DNA from: Chrysophaeum taylorii
Lineage: Eukaryota > Sar > Pelagophyceae > Pelagomonadales > Pelagomonadaceae
NCBI GenBank assembly: GCA_029834535.1
Contig: JAQMWT010000036.1
Coordinates: 124,001-188,000, forward strand
Length of the DNA: 64,000 nucleotides
Reading direction: 5' to 3'
Numbering within the stretch: position 1 is the stretch's first letter; each line of letters starts with the position of its first letter. The notes under the pieces are model-generated. The model searched no databases and was not told the origin of the DNA. It saw only the letters and a program-made list of their open reading frames with translations. Made by a program: the position numbers and the translations under genes. This document shows, piece by piece, positions 39,946 through 49,952 of the stretch.

Positions 39946-40986
39946 TTAAGAGAGAACCTCGCCTCCATTACATTTTTTGGAGCTTGTTTCAAGCCAGCTC
40001 GCGGCATCTCGACGTCCCTGTTGAAAGAGGTAGAGGAGAAAGTCGTCACCGACAGGCGGCGAGCCAAGCGCGCACGCGACGAGATCTCCAAGGGGAGGTC
40101 CCTCGCCGCGCTGAGGCGAGATTGCTTCGCCTGCAGGAAATGGCGTTCCAAGGCAGGTGCCGCAATTCGCACCAACGAGCCCAACTCTCGAAGCCTCGAA
40201 CGGCGAAATTCGCACCGTTACCGACGCGTTCAACGCTGGCGGAGCCTACGCAACAGGGCGTAGGTATCGCAGCAACACGCGTTCGTACGCCAAAATACTG
40301 GCGCGGGACGGCGAAAAATCCGTCTATTGTTGGCAAGCGTCGAAAACTAACGAACGGAGACCGCCCGAAGTAAAACGGAATGCACGAGCTCGCGAGAAGC
40401 GCTGTGCGCACGTCGTCGGCGTCGGAAAAGGTGGTCACGAGCTCGCCGCGGCTGTGGAAGAGTGCGAGAATTACGACGACGACTTACGGCAGAGGGGCGA
40501 AGCGAGTGACCGCAATGCCGACGTCGCCATCACGTTCGTTGAGGCGAGTCGCGGCATCGTCGTCAAGGAGCTCCGAGAGCTCTTTCTCAAGCGGCGCCCG
40601 CAAGTTGAAGCGTGCCGTCCCGCGTCTGAGATAATAAGCTAAAGCGATGGCGTGCGGACCGGCCTCACTCGCGGCAGTACGCGTTGACGCGGATCGCCGC
40701 GGAGAGCGCCGTGTCGACGGAAGGGGACCCGGTCTCTTGAAGGCCCATAACGGCTGCGACAAGAGCGCCGCCCGAACTGCGACCCGTTTTATTCGTGCGA
40801 CCATCGAAGCGTTAAGACTTACGCGCCGCTCAGTGGTGTCGCGGGCGTCAAGGACCCTTGCTCCGAGAGGTACGACGCCGCGCCCAAACCATAGGGAAAG
40901 CACAGCCCGCTGGGCGTGAACGAAAACCCGACGGGGGCCAAGGCCGCCGATTGTGCGGTGAGAAACGCCACGACGACGCGCTGCAT
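39946..40986 (-). CDS. Patatin/ATGL-like phospholipase, five exons
   Basis: Five exons on the minus strand (40986-40823, 40776-40669, 40625-40488, 40451-40289, 40245-39946) with GT-AG introns of 46, 43, 36 and 43 nt total 291 codons including stop. Splicing builds what no open frame shows: signal sequence MQRVVVAFLTAQSAALA; oxyanion-side motif GLCFPYGLGAASYL; nucleophile elbow GASGGAL, whose residues span the first junction; then RFNLRAPLEKELSELL, AVTRFAPLPRGELVTTFSD, ALLASSCIPFYF and the catalytic Asp in IDGFFAVPRQYFG. A C-terminal part reads NASVTVRISPF. This is the PNPLA/ATGL pattern of serine-aspartate lipases acting on triacylglycerol or phospholipid. The leader lacks a plastid Phe, suggesting ER or lipid-droplet association. 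All junctions agree in phase; confidence is high for a serine lipase fold. Confidence 0.82.
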
Positions 40987-41002
40987 GCGTGGCACGGGGT
41001 AA

Positions 41003-41094
41003 TCACTTCACTAATTCACTTCACATTCACATTCACTTCACTTTGATATTTTTTCAATTTCGTATTCACTTCACATTCACTTCACCGAGAAACT
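41003..41094. repeat. TTCACTTCACA repeat cluster 1
   Basis: Irregular tandem copies of (AT)TCACTTCAC just upstream of the patatin gene start. The same motif recurs at 41662-41758 upstream of the Dpy-30 gene. Confidence 0.85.
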
Positions 41095-41341
41095 GAAATT
41101 TGACGGTCCGACGCTTGCCCTGTATGTACCCCGTCTACGTGTATGTGGGGCCCCAGTACTTTATTATATTCTATTATGAGGCGGTGGATGATGTCGGTGA
41201 GGCTCAAGGGGTTCGATTGGTACCCATAGCGCCCGGAGCTTCTGTGAGCGCTGCTTGAGCGCGGGAAATCTCGTACTGACCGAGGGGTTTCAACACCTTG
41301 CTCAGCGCAGATGAGACGGAGAAAGCGTTGCCCTGCTGCGC

Positions 41342-41497
41342 ATGAGCAAGAAGTTCATGGAGGTGGCCCGGATCAAGTACAGCGACCTCACCAAGAGCGA
41401 GTTCAAAAATGCCGAGAGCACCATCCCCGGTGACTCTCCCGAGATGGATGTTGAGGAAGAAGAAGATGAAGACACCGAGGTCGTTCACACCATCTAA
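41342..41497 (+). CDS. Short possible exon, unknown
   Basis: An ATG at 41342 opens 51 codons that look protein-like (MSKKFMEVARIKYSDLTKSE, then an acidic tail EEEEDEDTEVVHTI). It could be the last exon of a longer plus-strand gene or a retro-copied gene end, because A-runs follow near 41642. Not recognised. The reverse strand over the same bases also has an open frame, so strand is not certain. Confidence 0.25.
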   Translation: MSKKFMEVARIKYSDLTKSEFKNAESTIPGDSPEMDVEEEEDEDTEVVHTI

Positions 41498-41661
41498 TGC
41501 AAGAAACAATACCCCTCACAGGTCTCGACCCCTCCTTCGCCCCAAAACGCGAATGAAACTAAGAGTACGAGGCTTGAGCAGTAGCGGGCGGCGAGCACGG
41601 GAACTGGCAGGGCGGCAGGGACCGGCGCACGCAGCGTTAATTAAAAAAAAAAAGAAAAAAT

Positions 41662-41758
41662 GTTCACTTCACATCACTTCACTATAGCCACGTAGATCGA
41701 CGTGTTCACTTCACATCACTTCACTAGACTTGCTTAGTGAAGTGAGCCGTGTTCACTG
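41662..41758. repeat. TTCACTTCACA repeat cluster 2
   Basis: Two near-identical units of TGTTCACTTCACATCACTTC with spacers containing CGTAGATCGACG, plus an inverted AGTGAAGTGAG. Lies about 140 bases upstream of the Dpy-30 start. Confidence 0.85.
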
Positions 41759-41896
41759 GGAGGCTTAGTGAGTGTGCAAGGCTGGTAATTAATGCATTTC
41801 AACGGATACTTCAACGCGTCACACAGAGTGGACAACAGAGTGGAACGCTCGTCACGAACTCGAAATCGTGCCGACCGATCAGAACCCCATTATTTT

Positions 41897-42796
41897 ATGG
41901 AGGCGCGGCCACATCACCCGTACCAGGGTGTATCGGGCGGGCACCCGTACCAAACAGCGAGCGCAGAGGTCAATCCGTACAGCCAATCCGGTGCTGGCGT
42001 ACCTCCCTATCCGCAACAGAGTGGCAGCGTGACATCGTCGTCATATTCGCCGGCGTACCATGCCCCACCCGTGTCGGTTTCGACACAGTTGAGTTCGACC
42101 ATGCCCTTTGACTACTCGGCATCGAACGCGCCGCCAACACACCAACTGCCAATGACGACCCATATGCCTCTCGTGCATCCTCACGGCGGCCAGTACTCGC
42201 AGCATCATCAAGCCTTCATGCCGCCCTATCAGGACGGACCGCGCGTTTTGCATTCCCCGCCTCACGGGGCTTCCGCGACGCAGCACGCCCCTGTGGGTGG
42301 CCAGTTCGCGCATGCGAGTCATAAACCCTTCGCGCCGCAGCCACCACCGGTTCAGCCCGCCCCGCCGTTTCCGACACAAGATATCAAGCCCGTCGTCCCG
42401 TCCACCGTCGCCCCGACACCCGCCGGCGCCCCCCCCGCTCAATCAAGGGCGCCCGCGGCATCGGTGGCACCGACACCCGCGCCGGCACCAACGGCTGCCG
42501 CGCCCGTCGATCCCGAGCCCGTTGCTCCAGCCGCTCAAGACAACAATGCCAAGAAGGACGCCATCTGGAACATGCCCGTTCGCACGTACCTTGATCAGAC
42601 TGTCGTCCCTATCCTCCTCGACGGGATGTCGGAGCTCGTCAAGCACAGGTGAGCGTCTTGACTCTTGTGCTGCCAAAACCGTGCTGTTGTTCTTAGGCCC
42701 GACGACCCCATCAAATGGCTTTCCGAGTACCTGGCCGAGAACAACCCCAACGAGCCTCCCTCGAAACGAATCAAGACGACAGCGGACCAAAACTAG
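41897..42796 (+). CDS. Dpy-30-motif protein with long Pro/His/Gln-rich N terminus
   Basis: Exons 41897-42648 and 42697-42796 (48-nt intron) give 283 residues. The first 225 are Pro, Ser, Tyr, His and Gln rich with no fold. The C-terminal 50 residues form a Dpy-30 motif: MPVRTYLDQTVVPILLDGMS-ELVKHR, completed by the second exon as PDDPIKWLSEYLAENNP. The motif dimerises and docks partner helices in COMPASS histone-methylase complexes and in axonemal/radial-spoke and adenylate-kinase proteins. A basic tail (SKRIKT) could help nuclear entry. The long disordered front suggests a chromatin or scaffold adaptor instead of a canonical small Dpy-30 subunit. ATG 41897 is chosen; the frame is open from 41792. 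Confidence 0.88.
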
Positions 42797-43204
42797 CTCG
42801 CCTTGAGGAAGAAACCCGGTGCTCTTGTTCGGGGTCGATGGCTGCCAATATTCCAACCTCGCAATTAAGGCGTTCGAGTGGGATGGACTCCAGCGACGTG
42901 CGTCAATACCCTTTCGGGCTAGTGCCGTGTGTTGCATGTCGATGACGCGAGTGTGGCCGCGTGCTCCAACCCACTGTCGAATAAGCATGCTAGCTGGCGG
43001 TTATGTAGCTGATGTCGCGAGGCGCGTGCGTATCAAAGTCTACACACGCCATGTATGGGGCTACTACAGATTAGCCTTGTAGATAGGATCGGCTATTATG
43101 CCCGTCTCGCGGTGCTGGCACGGTCGCGTATCTAACCCCGGTACCCGGACGGTTTTCTAGCGCCTGGCCGTCTCCTATAATCGGCTTGCGTCAACGTCCT
43201 TCCT
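42797..43204. other. Intergenic
   Basis: No exon supported; 3' flank of the Dpy-30 gene. Confidence 0.5.
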
Positions 43205-43310
43205 TCCACTCTCCCCAACTCTCCTTTCCGCTCAACGCTCTCACCCCCGCCAATCTAAGCTGCTTCAATCTGCGCACGCTCCGCCCTTTAACCTTTGAGT
43301 TTACTCCTAA
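43205..43310 (+). repeat. Dispersed Helitron-flank repeat
   Basis: CTCTCACCCCCGCCAA-CTGCTT-GATC/AATC-GCACACGC-CCTTT-GTTTACTC is shared, with small changes, with sequence beside both Helitron relics (about 27470-27560 and 28615-28715). It likely marks a solo or non-autonomous copy. Confidence 0.6.
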
Positions 43311-43729
43311 ACCCGAAAGATTGATTGCGGGGTCTGTGGTTCAGGAGCCAGTAAGTCCCAATTTCGAGGTCGACGAAAAAAGCGCATGATTACAAGCAGA
43401 TTCGACCATAAACCCAACCTGGGTCTGCGGTTTTTTTGAGGGGAAAATCGGTCGATTTGGAGCGGAAATGTGCTCGGGCCTCCGAGGGGGTCCTCTTGGG
43501 CTGTCCGCTAAGGGACAAGTGGCGCCTGGCGAGCCCGTATGACTTATATACACTAAGCCTGAAGTTGGCGACTGTATGGCGAGTCCAATCTCGACGCCCT
43601 ACGTGCCGCCAGCGGTCGGAAGCGACTCAAGTCGGACCGCAGAGCGGTCCCGATACGCGAGAGGACTCTTCCTTGCCCTCTCGCCACGCTTTTCGAGTGC
43701 CGAGGTCATCACCAGCGTCATGCGTCGAG

Positions 43730-44289
43730 CTAGTCAGCGACGTTATCCTCCAGAGTCAGTGCGGATTGAATTGACGCGTCGATCGCGCGATGGAAGGAGT
43801 GTTTGCGCTTGAGACGCGCAGCCTCTCTTTGTCGCTCGATTTTGGCGTGTTCGAACTCGGCGGTGCCCACGTCCTCGGAGCGGTAGACGAGTTTCTACTC
43901 GCGAGCGACGCGAGAGAACCGCATGAGCCGGAGAGGCGGAAGATTTTTGAGGCCAATGCTGTCGAAGACGCTCTCACGTTGTCGGCGCGCCAATCTCACT
44001 TTCTGACGTTCTCGACCTGAAGAAGAAAATTGTCCGAGTCCCAGAAGCCTTGGTGCTGCTTGCCAATTTTGAGCGTCTGGGGAGCCAGAGACTGGAACCA
44101 CTTGACGCCGCCGCACTCAGACAGGAAGACCTTTTCAAAGGGCGCTTGATTGTCGGATCGATCGTGAGGTCGACATCGTTGTCGCCGTCGTCGTCGTCTT
44201 CGTCGTAAACGTCGGGATCTGGCACGTTGGTCGCTACTTGCCGAAGCTTGCCATGCTTGTCACCTGAGTTGTTAACCCATGGAGCCACG
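43730..44289 (-). CDS. Unknown small spliced gene (5' part unresolved)
   Basis: The terminal exon 43894-43730 (55 codons with stop) reads KLVYRSEDVGTAEFEHAKIE followed by a basic helix. It joins in phase, across a 113-nt intron (43895-44007), to an exon ending KWFQSL and FWDSDNFLLQVEN. Farther upstream a frame beginning MAPWVNNSGDKHGK with an Asp run lies in another phase, so at least one junction or a frameshift is missing near 44130-44170. The composition and helical pattern look like a real protein. I do not recognise it. Confidence 0.4.
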
Positions 44290-47200
44290 CGTTTCGTCAG
44301 TGGAGGCCATCAACAGTTGCAGGAGTGTCCAGAACCACTTCGATTACGTGCGCAGCCGACCTGTCTCTTCGGACCAATGCGCACCACGGAAAATCAGAAA
44401 TCACCGCAAACCCTTACCCATAGATAATAATTACTAACCCTCTTGATTTCTCCCTTACCACCTTAGTTATATCCCTTACCCGTTATTTTTACTCCTAACC
44501 ACTGAACTCCCTCCCTACACGTGCTCACCAACTCACCCTGACCCGTTCCCCGAACCCGTTCTTGCACATTCTTGGGAGCTTTGGGTGAAAATTGATATTG
44601 GACGTCAATGAGAGGTCGAGGGCGCGTCGATCGGCGTCCGACCCTTCGGCAATAGCGACGCTGAGCAGGCTCTACGGACAAGAGGAGTTTTTAGTCCTCG
44701 ACTAGATGCGTGTTATCGGTCGCGACTTTAACCCTCCTTGATGACCGAACAACGAACTTGGGACTAAACCCTCACAAAAATCTCCACTATGTTGTTGCGG
44801 TTTATAGTCGAATCTACTTGTATTGCGTGATTTCTGGCGCGCTTTGATATACATCTGGCACCGATGTCGACGTCAAAAGCGCCATAAAACGACCGGACTA
44901 TCTCGACGCCTTTTTACTAGCTGGCTATTCCGATCTCGCCGAACCCGAATGTGCAACGATATGAATCGTTGCAGTTAAAAACGGGACACCGGCGCGTGCC
45001 AAGTCGATTTGGTAAAATCGGGCGAGCTTGAAGGTTTTTTTGGTGCGGGAAACGACACTGAAGCCGAAGTAGGCAGGCCATTAGAGCGAATAGTGCCTCA
45101 ACGTTGTCGACTTCTTCGTCCATCACCAAGCGCGCGTTGGCGTTGTTCTCTAAGGGGTCTCAAGCACGGAGGAATAGCGGCGCAGGTCGGAGGCGTACAC
45201 CTGCCTTCAGTCCGAGCGTGCGGTAGGTCTCGCAGGGCAACCCGGAGGCTCATTAATTTCCTGCAGATAGATGAGAAAAGTATCGAGCATCTTGCTGGCG
45301 GAGTGCCTGGATGTGGGCTGGCGTATGATGTCGGGGTGGCACTGGTCGGCGACGCCGAGGTTTTGAGAATACGGCACGCCCGCAAAAGGCCGCCGGATTC
45401 TACGAGCCGCAGTACCCGAGGCGCCGTCGCATCAGCATTTGGTATGGCCTCCGGGCGCACAGGGGAGCGCGCGCGAGCAACGTCGAGGAGAAAACCATCG
45501 ACGAGGAGATCATAGCGCCCGCATGCAAAGGCGGCATAACGGTCGGCGATCATATTGCGCCTACCAGCACAACCCCGTGGCGATCACCGAATAGAGAGGC
45601 TGCGGAGGCTCATATACTAAGTTACTTCTGTCGTCAGAAACATCCTCTTCAAACCACGAACACGCTCTGGCCATGTCACACGCTCACACGTCGCGGAATT
45701 TGATGGAGATCTTGCGAAGGTACGCGCGCGGTGAAATGATCAGGTAAGTGATGGAAACCTCGTCGATCGCCATGCTTAGATTCCCGACCACAAAGGTGAG
45801 GTGCGCCATATGCTACCCTAAGTCACAGTCGTTGCTGTGGCCACAACGGCCACGGGCGGTTCAAACGTGACTGCAGTCCAAGAGGAGATGTGCCAGTTGA
45901 CACGCTGGCACAGGCCACAGCCGCAGCCGGGTGGCGAGGTTGACAGAGAAACAGGTTCAAGCGCCAATGGCGGCACAGCGAGCGGCACGGACGGCGACAC
46001 GATGGGCGAAGAGGGCGATAGCGTCGGCAGCGGCGGGGGCAGCCCATTCGGTGTGTCGATTCAGATGACCGCAGGCGACTTGAGCAAGATGGATTTCCAC
46101 AGCGGCGTCATGGGGTTATGGTCCGCATCATGATAGCGCCGCCAAGTGCAGCCTCGGTGGCCGCGGAGGCAGAGCCGCGATGACGGCGAAGATACGATGG
46201 AATGCGGTGGTGCAGGCCTCAGGGCAAGAATGCACAGACAACCAGAGCAAGCCACTACGGACAGCAGTTAGGTCACAGCGGCAGGCGCGTGCGTTGGGAG
46301 TTTGACGGCGTGCGTGATGACCCGGGCTCCAGACGGCGCCCGAAACGATGGTTGTCAGGAGGCTTCTCGGGATGTGCGTTGGTTCCCGGCGACACTGGAG
46401 GCGGGGGCCAATCCGTCGCTTAAGGGGAGAGGGCGCGTCCCTCCACCCGTGAGCCCTGCCCCCCTCGCACCCGTGAAAGGAGGAGGATCACGACGTTGCT
46501 CGTATGGCAGAAGGTGACGAGAGTAAGGCCGAGGGCCACGAGGTAACAAAAAGCGACACGAATCCAGCGCGACAGACGAAGGATATGGACAGCCGCAGGG
46601 TGGGAAAGGTGCAGCGTCAACGGACTGCCGCATGGAAAGGGCGAGGACCTACGTGCATGAAGGCCTCCCTCCTCGCAAGGATGCACAGCACCGAAGCACC
46701 GGGCAGCAAGCCGTGCGGAACGCCGCGCACAAGGCGGAGCTGAGCAGTGCACGAATACCGGCAATGGGGATGGCAAGGTAGGCGGCATTGGCAGCCGAGC
46801 CGGAGGCACCAGCTTGCGGGCGAGCAGCTCCAACTGCAGGACCTCGTGTGTTTTCCCGAGTCCAAAAACAAAGGGTAGGAGACCGGGCCCGATGGTGCCG
46901 GCCAAAGAAAAGCAGGTGAACGCGACGGACGTGCCGGCGGCGACAGTACGCACATCAATGCCCCAGGCAGGCCCCCAAGGTCAAAAAGAAAGTCGAGGGC
47001 TACACGAGTAGTGCATCGAGGAGAGCGTGAAGCCAAGAGGGAGCACGATGCGGGAGAACAGGAAGAAGCAAAGGCCGCGTGACTTATTACTGGGGATACC
47101 GAGCTCATTGGTGCCGTGCGATACACGCGGCATGACCAAGAGCGGAGGTGTGGCACGCGGAAGGCATGCAGCCGATAGGGTTCGAGCAAGAATGAAAAAG

Positions 47201-47340
47201 ATTCGAGGGGGCACGAGCCGGCGTGAGCACCAGAAAACCAGTCCCCGACCCGCCCGCTGCCATGTTCGCCGGACTTCCACAACTCGCGGGGACGTGGCAA
47301 ACCAAACCTGTCACGCACGCACCACCCTAACCAGCCACAG
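44290..47340. other. Three-kilobase stretch without a supported gene
   Basis: Several long frames exist on both strands (for example minus 47558-46617, minus 46953-46420, plus 45009-45515), but GC-rich sequence makes such frames by chance. The minus-strand 46953-46420 frame has hydrophobic runs (TSVAFTCFSLAGTIGPGLLP; FCYLVALGLTLVTF) and could be a decayed membrane transporter. A 41-codon minus frame near 45810-45690 (MAHLTFVVGNLSMAIDEVS) is also protein-like. None is claimed. Confidence 0.4.
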
Positions 47341-47342
47341 TC

Positions 47343-47353
47343 TAATATATACC
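47343..47353 (+). promoter_or_regulatory. Possible TATA element of the glycosyltransferase gene
   Basis: TAATATATACC about 40-50 bases before ATG 47392, in otherwise GC-rich DNA. Position fits a core promoter only if the leader is very short. Confidence 0.35.
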
Positions 47354-47391
47354 AGTAGTGTTGTCTGATCGACGCCGCCGCCGCCGTGAGT

Positions 47392-49902
47392 ATGAGGGCC
47401 TTTCGGCGGCTACTCGTGGCCGTGACGATCTTGAGCGCGTTGACTGTGCTCGCGCTGCAACGGCGCAGCCTGCAATCTACCTCAATTGCAACCATTCCGG
47501 TCACGACGATTACGAGGCCCCAGATCGACTTAACCGAGGATGCAAGGCAATGGGTCAAAGCGCTTGGGCCCGACGTCGCCGGAACGCGACCCCTGGACGC
47601 GACGGCTCAGCACGTAGTAAAGTGGTCCGAAGTCCCGGTGGCGGACGCCGCAGAAGCTGCCGCGGAGTTATCCGAAACAACAACATCATCCAAGGGTTCC
47701 GAGCTGTCAGACAAAACCGAGTTGCAAGAAAAGAGCGCCGAGGAAGGAGCGAGGCAGGAGGTGAAGGAATCCGAGGTGAAAGTCGAAGAGAGGCGCGAGG
47801 CGGCGGCGGCAGAGACCGTCGAAGAAAGTCCCAGAAGACGACCCGAAGGTTGGTACCAACTCGCGGAAGAGGACAAGATCATGGACGTGTTCGATCCCGC
47901 GACCGAGTTGGCTGCCGCGTTTCGGCGGTCGGCGACGGGAGAGGAGACGTACGAGGTCGTCGTGTGCGTGGCGTGCGCGTCGAGCGGGTGCGTCTCGAAG
48001 AGCGTCGAGGTCGCGAACGGGCTGTACGACGCGCCGAAGAAGAACACTCGCGTGAGGGTGGAATTGTGGATCCGCAAGGCCGACATGCAGCATCCGGACG
48101 TGGTTTCGGTCAAGGGTTTTGTGGGCGCCACGCCCGAGCCGGTGATCGACGGGTCTCTCGCGACGGCCGAGGCAGCTCTGCGAGCGACGAGGACGTTCTC
48201 GTCGGCCCGGCTCGTCGTCGCGATAGACGCGAGCGCGTGGCGGGTCACGAATGCCAATGACTGGGCGCTGTTTACGACGCCGTGGGAGGTTGGGGACGCG
48301 GGGCTCGCACCGTGGTGGCACGACGCGCACGGGGCCGACGACGCCGTGCCGTGGTGGCTGTCGGACCTCGGCCTGATTTTCTGCGGCCCTCGGAGTGCGC
48401 AGTGGCTGTCGCTCGTCGTCGACTTTCTGCGAGTGGAAAGGCCGCGGTTCTTCGCCGACCGCGACCAACCGAAGCGCGAGCTGCTGCTGCGCGTTTGCGC
48501 GAGCGTCGCGGCTCGCGAGGCGTGGTGGCGTCTCGAAAAGAACCGCACGAGCGTCCGGCTCGCGCCGCTCGAGAGTTCGTTTCTCCGACGGCTTCGGCTC
48601 GATCGACGAGACGATGTTCTTCCCGACGACACCTCCTTCGCGAACGGTCCCGTCGGCCGCTACTTCGCCGACGCGCACGCGTCCAGCCTCCGGAAACCGC
48701 GGACGTGGGGGATCGCGACCGACGCTATCTTCGAGGCGGCGCGCTCCGCGACGCCGCCCGACCAAAAACAACAACAAAAACATCAACCCGAGGTGAAGAA
48801 CGTAGTCGTGGTGACGGGCGCTGACTCGCGGTACGCGGGCGGCAAGCCCGCAAAGCTGGACCGTCTCCCGAATCATCGGTTGACGGCCGAGGAACACGAC
48901 GCTGTCGTCGTCGAGCTCGGCCGCGACAAGCTCCGGTGGGCCAAGGCTCACGGCTACGGTTTTGAGTTCGTCGTCACGAACTCGATCGGCCCTGCGCTGC
49001 GAGCGTGCGGGTTGCGGCACTGGGAGTTTGCCAAGGCGTTCGCGTTGATCGCGGCCGCGCACGCGGCGACGACGCGCGGTCGAGCGGCGAACGGCGACGA
49101 CGTCTGGCTCCTTTGGCTCGACCACGACGTCTGGGTCAATCCGAACGAAAGGTGGCGAAGCCTCGACGACTCGGTCGCCGCGGTGCCTCGGGGCGCGTCC
49201 CTCGTGCTCTCGAACTTTCGCTCCCTCAACACGGGCATCGTTCTCGTCAAGCTCGACGACGTCGGCCGAAGCTTGCTCTTCGAATGGCTCGTCGCCGTCA
49301 TCGCCGGCCGAGTCGAGTGCCAGCCCTACGACCAGGCCGCCCTCCAGTACGTTCTCTTCTCGCGCCTCGCCGGCCAGGAAATCGACGCCACGGCCGATCC
49401 CTTTGGCTACTCGTGCCGAAGACCCGCGTGCGGCGGCACGCCCGACAAGCCCTTCGGGATGTGCAACCCGCACTTCCACGCTGCGCTCGACAAAGGCGGG
49501 GCCCTCGCGCCGGACCTGCCCGGCCGCGTCTGTTGGCTCTCGTCCTCCCCCCGTTCTGCCAGACCTCCCGGCCTCCTCTCGTGGTGTGGCGACGCCGTCG
49601 ACCGCGGCCACGCCAATCCCGTTCTAAACCGCGTCGGCTTTCACGTCCTCGCGCCCGGCCCTCGACGCCCGCGCCTCCAGTGTTTCCAACCGCGCGCCTT
49701 CGAAGCCTGTCAGACCAACCCCGGCGCCAACTTCGGCCCCGCCAACGACGACGAACACCCTGGCTGGCTTTTCGCCCACAAGTCGATGGACATCTTCATG
49801 GCTAACGTATCCTACGACGACCGAGCGGTACCCGCCGCCGCCCGACGCCCGCCGGCGGCGTCGGACGGACTTCTCGCGGCCGTCGACAAGGACGACCGGT
49901 GA
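47392..49902 (+). CDS. Golgi-type II glycosyltransferase with two glycosyltransferase-like regions
   Basis: ATG 47392 gives 836 residues. A short basic start and a single span (LLVAVTILSALTVLAL) anchor it as a type II membrane protein; a Glu/Ala-rich stem follows (to about 160). Residues about 185-400 look like one nucleotide-sugar fold (VVVCVACASSGC ... LVVAIDASAW ... GLIFCGPRSAQWLSLVV). Residues about 465-650 form a clearer GT-A domain of the GT34/MNN10 kind: VVVTGADSRYAGG, KLRWAKAHGYGFEFVV, the metal-binding DHD in WLLWLDHDVWVNP, then LNTGIVLVK and YDQAALQYVLF. The C terminus is Cys-containing. It likely transfers a hexose to surface or storage glycans in the Golgi. The N-terminal region looks like a degenerate copy; this is inference. 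The sulfotransferase gene begins 50 bases downstream. Confidence 0.8.
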   Translation: MRAFRRLLVAVTILSALTVLALQRRSLQSTSIATIPVTTITRPQIDLTEDARQWVKALGPDVAGTRPLDATAQHVVKWSEVPVADAAEAAAELSETTTSSKGSELSDKTELQEKSAEEGARQEVKESEVKVEERREAAAAETVEESPRRRPEGWYQLAEEDKIMDVFDPATELAAAFRRSATGEETYEVVVCVACASSGCVSKSVEVANGLYDAPKKNTRVRVELWIRKADMQHPDVVSVKGFVGATPEPVIDGSLATAEAALRATRTFSSARLVVAIDASAWRVTNANDWALFTTPWEVGDAGLAPWWHDAHGADDAVPWWLSDLGLIFCGPRSAQWLSLVVDFLRVERPRFFADRDQPKRELLLRVCASVAAREAWWRLEKNRTSVRLAPLESSFLRRLRLDRRDDVLPDDTSFANGPVGRYFADAHASSLRKPRTWGIATDAIFEAARSATPPDQKQQQKHQPEVKNVVVVTGADSRYAGGKPAKLDRLPNHRLTAEEHDAVVVELGRDKLRWAKAHGYGFEFVVTNSIGPALRACGLRHWEFAKAFALIAAAHAATTRGRAANGDDVWLLWLDHDVWVNPNERWRSLDDSVAAVPRGASLVLSNFRSLNTGIVLVKLDDVGRSLLFEWLVAVIAGRVECQPYDQAALQYVLFSRLAGQEIDATADPFGYSCRRPACGGTPDKPFGMCNPHFHAALDKGGALAPDLPGRVCWLSSSPRSARPPGLLSWCGDAVDRGHANPVLNRVGFHVLAPGPRRPRLQCFQPRAFEACQTNPGANFGPANDDEHPGWLFAHKSMDIFMANVSYDDRAVPAAARRPPAASDGLLAAVDKDDR

Positions 49903-49952
49903 ATAATAAGGTTTTCGACTGCTGCTGACAAAGAGCTTGCCGTTGGCTAGTG

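Noticed and set aside
41205-41230. tRNA T-loop-like GGTTCGATTGG
   Set aside because: No matching acceptor, D-arm or anticodon arm nearby; the loop lacks the usual CC at its end.
45009-45553. Overlapping frames on both strands (168 and 151 codons)
   Set aside because: Neither shows a family pattern, splice sites or neighbours that would decide the strand.
46617-47558. 313-codon minus-strand frame
   Set aside because: Rich in Cys/Ser/Pro/Arg with no domain pattern; typical of chance frames in GC-rich DNA, and it overlaps the glycosyltransferase start.
47707-49611. 634-codon minus-strand frame
   Set aside because: Lies antisense to the glycosyltransferase; Arg/Asp/Val-rich mirror translation of GC-biased codons.
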